Positions 40,451-47,395 of a stretch of DNA of 47,395 bases are shown piece after piece (within the stretch, counting starts at the first letter, position 1; every line of letters starts with the position of its first letter). Position numbers and translations under genes: made by a program. The DNA lies in contig CDMY01000331.1 of the NCBI GenBank assembly GCA_001179505.1, positions 39,143 to 86,537 of the forward strand, given 5' to 3'. This stretch comes from Vitrella brassicaformis (taxonomy: Eukaryota; Sar; Vitrellaceae). Below the pieces are notes generated by a model that saw only the letters and a list, made by a program, of their open reading frames with translations, did no database searches and had not been told where the DNA came from.

Positions 40451-42837
40451 AATAGGCGTGTTACACGCACCCAAAGGACTGCCGCGAATGCGCCGCCTTG
40501 TGGGATGAGAACGGCTACCTCGGCGGTACGTCGCTTCTCACATCCATCCGAGGAATGCATTTCTGTCTAATGCTTGTGTGGATGTGTGCTTCAGGCAACG
40601 GCCTCTTCGGCTACGACAGCGATCTAGTCGAAGACGCCGTAGCCGCCGAGAAGGAGGTGGACATGATGGGCGACACGGGCAGAGACAGACAGATGCAGAC
40701 TAGCCCCCACACACTCACACACAGACCACACACACACGACAGCCCAAAGCAGGTACCACGTATCTGTATTGTACACAAAGAAGGGTGGAGATCACCCTGT
40801 CTGTGTCATTTGCGTGATACTGGTGGGCACACAGACAGAACACCTCTCTCGCTGTGTGTGTCTGTGGCATTGTGTGCAGGGCATTATGCGCATGTGCGAG
40901 GACAACAAGGAGTCCCTGAAGTAAGTGATGCTCATCGATGCGTTGATGAATAGGGACACCCACATACAGCCATGTGTGTATGTGTGCAGGCAGAAGTCCA
41001 AGATGCGCGGGTTCCACCCAGTCGAGCGCTCTGTCCGTGTTGAAGGTACGCTAGGGACCCGACAAAGCGTGCATACAGGTGTGAAAATGCGTGTGTTGTG
41101 TATTGTGATGCAGCGATCGGAGCGACCGAGGGGCAGGCCCTGCTGCTTGTCGAGACAACCGAGAAAGTGGTGAGTGCATGCACAATACACGCAGAGAGGT
41201 GTGTGTGTCTGTGTGTGTGTGTGTGTGTGTGGTATAGGTGCGGTCACCACATAAACTCTCGGACGTCATTCAACAGATGGTAACCTCACACTGTGATCGC
41301 GTGTATGTGTGTACGTGTGCACTGAGCTACGCTACCCTCTGTGCACACAACACAATGCACGTGTGTGTAAATCTACACACACGTGTAGTGTGTTGTGTTG
41401 CGTGTGCACACTGATCTCTTTCTCTCTCTTTCTCTCTCTGTGCGTGCGTGAGGATTCCCATCTCACTTTTTTATGCATGTACTGCTCCTCTGATATCTCT
41501 ACTCTTCTCGCTTAGGTCACAATGAGCATCAGCGTAAGAGCATCAAACTGACTGGCTGACTGACTGAAAGAAAGAAAGAATGACAGAGAGAGATCAGTCA
41601 GTGCATTTGCATGAGTGCGTCCGCGTGTCTATACCTATCCCTCCACTCACTCACCCATTCATGTGCATGATTGTCTGTGTGAGTGCATGCCTCTATCAAT
41701 ACAAACCGGCAGTGCAGACACACTCACACATGCCCGAGAACCCATTCCCTCTCTCTCTGTGTGTGTCCCTCTGCACTGCAGCAACGTTCAGATCGCTTCG
41801 GCGTCTACATGAGGGTCCGTAACGGGAAAATAGGGTATATGATCGAGGTCAGCACATTGACACATTGGGGCACATACACACGCGCACACAAGGGGGGGCG
41901 AAGGAGAACGTGTGTGGTTGTCTGTGGCTGTGGGTTGATGACAGGTCAACGACCCGCACCCCGAGAGCTACACCAAGGAGAAGGAGAAGGTACCGACACG
42001 GACAAAGACACTCACACGCTTGGCCACACACACGGCTTTCTCTGACAACAATGCCTGTGTGTGTGCGTGTGTGTGCGAATGGTGTGTGCAGACCAGCGAC
42101 TTGTTGAAGGCCCAGATGAAGGCGTTCGTCGAGAAGGACAAATGCGACGAGCTGGACTCGGTGGTATGTGCGTATGAGCACACAGATGACGAACACACAG
42201 ATGGATGGATCGTGTGTGTTATGCCAGCTTTCGGCCGACTTCGAGGGAAATGCTTTCTGGCAACACAACACACTCGGTCGGTCGACCTGCCTCTTCACAT
42301 GGCTCATATGGCTCTTGCCACATACACACACACAGAGAGGGAGAGACACACGCGTCTATCTGTGTCCAGGGAGCCAGTATATGGACTCCCTTCCGGCATC
42401 GCAGTTCAGAGGTCAACCTACACACACACACACACACTCGCGAACATGATGCGTGTATGTGTAAGGGTCTCACGTGTCTGTTGATGTGCGCAGATGCCTG
42501 CCACGCGCTGCACAAGAAACTCAAACACATGGGAAAGCAGTCAGTGTGACAGATACACATACAAATACATGGCGACATGAGTGGATGGATGTGCGTGCAT
42601 GTGTGTGTGTGGTCAGCCTGCACCCGCACCCCGAGATCGAGTACACCATTCGCGAGCTCTTCAGCGACCCATTCTCACGTACGCACATACACAAACATGC
42701 ATACACTCATGTGCACGAAAGGCGATTGTGTGGGTGGATGCACTTGTGCAGGGACGTCTATGGTGTCGATTGACCTCGACTGGATACGCAAAGTCAGCAC
42801 ACACACACACATTCTGTCAGTACATGGGTTGGTGAGC

Positions 42838-42868
<31 letters not shown>

Positions 42869-44994
42869 TAGGACGCCCACACCAGTGCGACGTTCCTGAT
42901 GGATGGCGAGAACCAAGTTAGCCAACACACACACACACACACACACATGCAACAGCAAACACGCATTACCCATGTGTGGGCAATGTGTGTGTCTTATTAG
43001 GATCTGCTCACGCGTCTCAAGCAAGCAGAGCAAAAGAGCGAACAGGTGAGCAAATCCATCCATCCACACACACATGGACACCCACATCTCTCTGTGTGCA
43101 TATGTGTGTAGGTGTACGCCAAGATCGGTCAAATGGAAGACAAGCTCGACCAGACCACCGAAAAAGCCGCACAAATGAACGACGTGGTTCGCGAACCACG
43201 TCGTCCCCCTCCCTCACATACACACACATACACACAGACAGACATATCACTGCTGGAATCCATGTATGGATGTATCCGCAGATCGATTCCTTGAAGGGTG
43301 CACTCGAGAGCGCACGACAAGAAGCCGAACGGGTAAGTAACCTCCCACACACAAGCCAAGCCTCTCACACACACACCGGGCACACACGCATTGATGGATG
43401 GACGGATGGATGGATGGATGACCCACTTGCATGTGTGTTGTGTGTAGGTGGAGCGCATCGACGAGGAGATGCAGCGCGTAAGCCCAGCAAGCATGCACAC
43501 ACACACACACGTACGCGTGTGTCTGTCTGTCTGTGTGATGTGTGCAGGAGAGCGAGGCCGCCCTAGACCAGCTGCAGAGAGCTGTCGAGGTCAGTCAGCC
43601 AGTACCCACACCCACTCCACTCATATGTGCATTCCCCCCTCTTTGTTTGTGTGTTTGTAGGGCGCCGAGCGCACCGCCCAGCGCATCAGAGAGGAAGAGA
43701 AACGAGCCGCAGAGCAGCAGGCCAACCAGCCGCAGGTAGACGGACCAAGACCACAGCTTTCTCCCATCCAGTTCTGTGTGCACTTGAGTGTGTATGTGTG
43801 TGTGTGTAGGGTGAAGTGCAGCCGACAGAGACGCCAACAGACACAGACACAGACACCGAGGGCGAGCCATCAGCGGTCGGTATCCAACATACACACACAC
43901 ACGCAACACAAGAAGAGAGAGAGAGAGGGAGAGACCATGCCCACTGGTACTTATGTGTGTCTGTGTGTGTATTGGGTGCAGGTGCTGATGCAGGCCATGA
44001 CGGAGGCCATGAAGGAAGCCGACCAACGAGAAGTGAGGAGCCAACACTCTCAGACACACACACACATGTGCCTCCATCCATCTATCTCCCTCTGTGTGCA
44101 GGCTGCTGGAGGGATGGGTAGTGTGGGTGCCGCGGAGCGTCCTCCCTCGCCCGCGTCTCCCCCCACCATCCCCACTGCTGGAGAAGGCGAACATGCACAT
44201 GAGCATGCACAAGGGCACGGGGCCGTGGCAGCACACGAGCATGTGGCGGAGCACGAGCATGAAAAGACAGAGGAGGCGCCAGAGGTGCGTGTGCAGAGAG
44301 AGAGAGGGGGAGAGACGTTGATGTGTGTGTGGCTCTGTTGATGTGTGTGTGTGCAGCCGGCATTGCCCTCCTCTCTGCGTGTACTGGCCTTCTTCAAGCT
44401 GAACGGCGACAACATGAAGATCTCCAACGAGGTGAGTGAAGCGCCCACACACATTCATGACACAGAGAGAGTGCAGATGGCCGGAAAGATGCAAAGAAAC
44501 ACACACATTGGTGTCTCGTGTGTTGTGCGTGTGTTGTGTGCAGGTGCTGTTTGTGGTTCCGAAGCCCAAGGGCAACACGGCATCGGTGCAGTCCGCTTTG
44601 CTCGACATCACCGAAGAGGCACCCGGCATGCCGAAACCAGGTAGGTACCTGCACACACACATCTCACACACCGACGGACAGACGGGCATCGTGTCTGTAT
44701 GTCTGTTGTGTGTGTGTGTGTGCAGGGTATTGGCTGATCCCGGCCGGGATCATTCTGGGCTTTGCGGTGCTCGGTATGCATCCCACCCACATCCACAGAG
44801 AGAGAGAGAGTGTCAACAAGGTGTCTGTAATGTCTGTCTCGCTATGCGCAGGTGTGATCATCGCCCGCTGCAACCCGACGGCCGAGAAGAACAAGCCGCT
44901 CATCCCCACCTACCAGCGGCTCAACGACCCCCCCACACGTAGATCCAGAGAGAGCAACCACAGCCAACGCCTCGACAGCAGCGACGTCCCCTGA
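40132..44994 (+). CDS. type I membrane protein with Cys-containing ectodomain and coiled coil (31 exons)
   Basis: Thirty-one exons, 40132-40195 first, then 40274-40332, 40456-40525 and so on to the TGA at 44994, join with matching phases into about 638 residues. Residues 1-21 are a signal peptide (MTTALLLLMLMLLALFA). The ectodomain has a Cys motif (CYTHPKDCRECA), GLFGYDSDLVEDAVAAEKE, RMCEDN and GFHPVERSVRVE. Residues 313-440 form a coiled coil (LKQAEQKSEQVYAKIGQME). Next come an acidic TDTDTDTEGE stretch, a His-rich segment (HAHEHAQGHGAVAAHEH) that may bind metal, and a second small domain (RVLAFFKLNGDNMKISNE). A single membrane span (YWLIPAGIILGFAVLGVIIA) precedes a basic tail of about 45 residues. 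I do not recognise the family. Its exons are the source of the relics upstream. Confidence 0.88.
43179..43204. repeat. 26-bp perfect palindrome over a splice donor
   Basis: ACGACGTGGTTCG followed by its exact reverse complement, no loop. The donor GT of exon 20 is at 43187-43188, inside the left arm. Confidence 0.9.
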
Positions 44995-45896
44995 ACTGCC
45001 TGCCTCCCTCCCTGGCTGTTGGTGCATGGAAACACACACACACACACGGCGGTCGGTGCTGTGTGTGTGTATGGTGATATGTACGTACGTATGTCTTTTG
45101 TACGTGTTATTGCGTATTGAGAGTACGTATTGCCGGAATGGTGCGATCGATGGACGTGTGCGCGTGTGTGCATCGATGGCTGGTGGTCGTGTGGATGGAT
45201 GGATGGGTGGGTGGGTGGGGGCCAGGCCGGTTTTCTCGTGTTTAGTTGGCGTAGTCGGACAGACAGACAGACAGACAGACACCGAATGCAGCATACGGCC
45301 ATTTTCTCGGTTGCCCCCTTCCTCCCTCCCTCCCTCCCTCCCTCCCTCCCTCATCCCCCATTCAAAGCAGTGCGTTTTAAGTGTCGTGTCGTGTGTATGC
45401 GTATCGTGTGTACACACGGCAGCTCTCTCTCGTGCGTGAGCAGAGGGAGAGCACCACTACTTGCCAGCAGTTTTCCAACCTACACACCACACGCGCCTCT
45501 GTGTCGCCCGTCTGTGTGTGTGTTTTTTCCCTTCTCCCTCGGTTTTGGTTTGCTCCCTCTCTTTCTCTCTCGGCTGGTGTCGTGTGGTCCGCTGTGTTGT
45601 GGTGTGTATGACTTGCCCATACGCACACACACACGATTCGTCCGTGTGTCGTGTGTGACAATTCTCCGGTCAGTCTGCCTGTGTGTCGGCATGTCGGTGT
45701 GTGTCGCGGTTGCTGATGGATGGATGGATGGATGCGCCATGCGCGCCGCCCCAAAGTCAGATTGTCACATGGAAATTGACAGATTGGCAGATTCTGTACA
45801 TCACTGTCGAGTCAACACATGTTGTCTCACACGTATGGATGTGTACACACAAATTCATCTGATCATTCAGCTGCTGGCATACTCCGTCATGGCTGC
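44995..45896. other. intergenic region between convergent genes, no gene seen
   Basis: Holds a CAGA tract at about 45257-45283 and a CCTC tract at 45319-45352, plus CT/TG-rich text. Open frames such as 45130-45927 (+) are compositionally biased and overlap the cyclophilin 3' end. Confidence 0.55.
45319..45352. repeat. CCTC tetranucleotide microsatellite
   Basis: Eight or so tandem units in the intergenic region. Confidence 0.85.
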
Positions 45897-46636
45897 TCCT
45901 CGTCGGCGATCGGGTTTGCGTGAATGATCATCTGCACCACACACACATCCACACACAGATGTGGAGAGATCCCTGCACATGCTATCGGAAGAGCCGCACG
46001 TACCTCTTCGATGACAATTGGCCTCTGTGGCCTGTGTGTGTCGGGGTCAGTCGGCTCTGCACACTCACACACCGACACGCGTACAAATGGAGTTATCAGA
46101 GAGAATGTGTCTGTGTACCTTTCTCCATCTTGTCAAGGGTGTCGAGCCCATCGATTAACCTGAACACACACATAGTCCATCCATCCACCATCTGTCTGTT
46201 TGTCTGCGTGTATGTGTGTGCTTACCTGCCGAAGACGCTGTAGACGCCATTGAGGTGTGGCTGTCTGCTGTGAGTGATGAAGAACTGACTGCCGTTGGTC
46301 GACGGACGTCCCTACATAATACACACCATACACAGGCACATAGTATGACCACTTGTCGACGGTGTGGTTGGTGCGGCCTCGTTCAGCTCACCAGGTTGGC
46401 CATGGACACGATTCCCCTGCGATCGTGCTGACATACACACAGACACACACACGCACAAAGGAAAGAATGCGTTGCGGACACTCAGGTGGATGGATGGATA
46501 TGCGCACCTTGAGTGTCGCGACGAACTCGTCTTCGAAGTACTTGTTGGGGTAGATGGACGCACCACCCTGACAATCACACACCACACAGCAGAGAGAGTG
46601 TGCATACCCTCTCCCCCTCTCTCCCTCTCCCTCTCC

Positions 46637-46670
<34 letters not shown>

Positions 46671-47135
46671 TCATGGTGGTGTGTGTACCTTCCCCGTGCC
46701 CGTCGGGTCGCCTCCCTGGATCATGAAGCCCTTGATGTTCCTACACCATACACACACAGACACATAGACACATAGACATACAGACAGTCAGTCAGTCAGA
46801 GAGCTTGATGCCATTACATTCATCAGACAGCATCTTACGTACCTGTGGAACTTGGTGCCATTGTAGTAGCCACTCGCCGCCAAAGCCAGGAAGTTCTGTG
46901 AACAACACACAGATCAGATCACGCACCGTGTGACGAACATGGATCCATGTGTGTGTTCGCCCACCCCACCGCACCTTGCAGCACTTGGGCGCCTGGTGAC
47001 AGAACAACTCAACCTGCGAAACAGACAGACAGACAGAAACAACAACACGTTGATGGTGAGCATGGCCACTCATGAGTGATGGAATGTGTGTATGACCTTC
47101 AGATCTCCAAGATTCGTCTTGATTGTCACCGACAT
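45897..47135 (-). CDS. PPIL3: PPIL3-type cyclophilin (peptidyl-prolyl cis-trans isomerase)
   Basis: Ten exons on -, 47135-47097 first (MSVTIKTNLGDLK), then 47013-46975 (VELFCHQAPKCCK) and so on to 45897, give about 167 residues, close to the usual PPIL3 length of 161. The cyclophilin core is complete: NFLALAASGYYNGTKFHR, NIKGFMIQGGDPTGTGK, RRGIVSMANL, STNGSQFFITHSRQPHL and GVYSVFGRLIDGLDTLD. The Arg-Phe-Gln active-site residues sit in FHRNIKGFMIQ, and VYSVFG has Tyr where cyclophilin A has Trp121, as in PPIL3. The C-terminus IIHANPIADEEQP matches the PPIL3 ending. PPIL3 is a spliceosome-associated isomerase of prolyl bonds. It is divergent from the gene start at 47295, 160 bp away. Confidence 0.95.
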
Positions 47136-47294
47136 TTCTCCCCCTCCTTGCCCCTTTTTTCTCGCGCTTGCGAGCTCAGCGATCGGCACCTCACCGCCCT
47201 TTTGTCATTGCCGAGCGTCGTTCTCGGCCTGCCGGACACCCTCAGCTGTGACCCTACTGGCTGCAAACACCGATCTCTCCTGAACGAGGCCGCG
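47136..47294. promoter_or_regulatory. bidirectional promoter with shared 5' module (copy 6)
   Basis: 159 bp between two divergent starts. Contains CCCTCAGCTGTGACCCTACT and GCAAACACCGATCTCTCCTG, the module seen ahead of the MORN and ART genes. The same interval, inverted and with the first exons on both sides, is at 7279-7490. Confidence 0.7.
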
Positions 47295-47352
47295 ATGTCT
47301 GTCACCTCAAGCAGCACCATCACAGCGGAGATGCTGCAAAACATCATAGACG
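47295..47352 (+). CDS. first exon of a MORN-family-like gene (truncated by window end)
   Basis: MSVTSSSTITAEMLQNIID then a phase-1 donor GTACGC. Length, phase and ending (EMLQNIID-G) parallel exon 1 of the MORN gene at 5757-7278 (TLQTIME-G), and the upstream regions match. The gene body lies outside the window, so a MORN product is inferred. Confidence 0.6.
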
Positions 47353-47395
47353 GTACGCACATGACCCAACATGGACCCCTGAGGGTGTCATTGCC

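Noticed and set aside
39880-40560. 226-codon - strand frame
   Set aside because: Antisense to exons 1-3 of the membrane-protein gene.

Overview
The window looks like nuclear DNA of a protist with intron-dense, tightly packed genes. Introns are short (about 60-110 bp), almost all GT-AG, and their 3' ends are rich in TGTGTG or GTCTGTCT before CAG. Genes lie on both strands, often with under 300 bp between them. The MORN-repeat families, the GAS2-domain protein, TTTAGGG-type motifs and heavy exon duplication fit an alveolate, perhaps a chromerid such as Vitrella; that assignment is inference from style. I saw no rRNA, tRNA, CRISPR array or prokaryotic operon.

Layout. 0-4.3 kb: the 3' exons of a hypothetical gene, a GAS2-domain gene, and a small gene with an N-myristoylation-type start, all on +. 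4.3-7.7 kb: a MORN pseudogene (+), an intact coiled-coil/MORN gene (-), and a truncated copy of a cyclophilin 5' end (+). 7.7-11.9 kb and 17.9-22.0 kb: two copies of one cassette. Each holds an RRM/coiled-coil/ADP-ribosyltransferase-like (ART) gene (+), a convergent coiled-coil/ART gene (-) and a MORN gene (+). In the first copy both ART genes are broken, one by a nonsense codon and one by a 1-nt deletion; in the second both are open. Between the copies lies a multi-exon gene with LRR-like stretches (-).

22.3-27.3 kb: two - strand genes, one encoding about eleven acidic Trp-Phe (WF) motifs and one an armadillo-like repeat protein. 27.6-36.8 kb: a + strand coiled-coil locus with internal segmental duplications, interspersed short elements and a chimeric exon. 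36.8-39.7 kb: decayed duplicate exons of the next gene. 40.1-45.0 kb: that gene intact, 31 exons encoding a type I membrane protein of about 638 residues. 45.9-47.1 kb: a PPIL3-type cyclophilin (-), divergent from the first exon of another gene (+) that runs off the window.

The main theme is modular duplication. One 5' module (upstream sequence plus first exon) recurs in front of MORN genes, RRM-ART genes and the gene at the right edge. The cyclophilin/neighbour divergent promoter recurs in inverted orientation at 7.5 kb. The ART pair (one with an H-Y-E triad, one with H-F-E), carried with MORN genes in a duplicating cassette, is the best candidate for an undescribed system.
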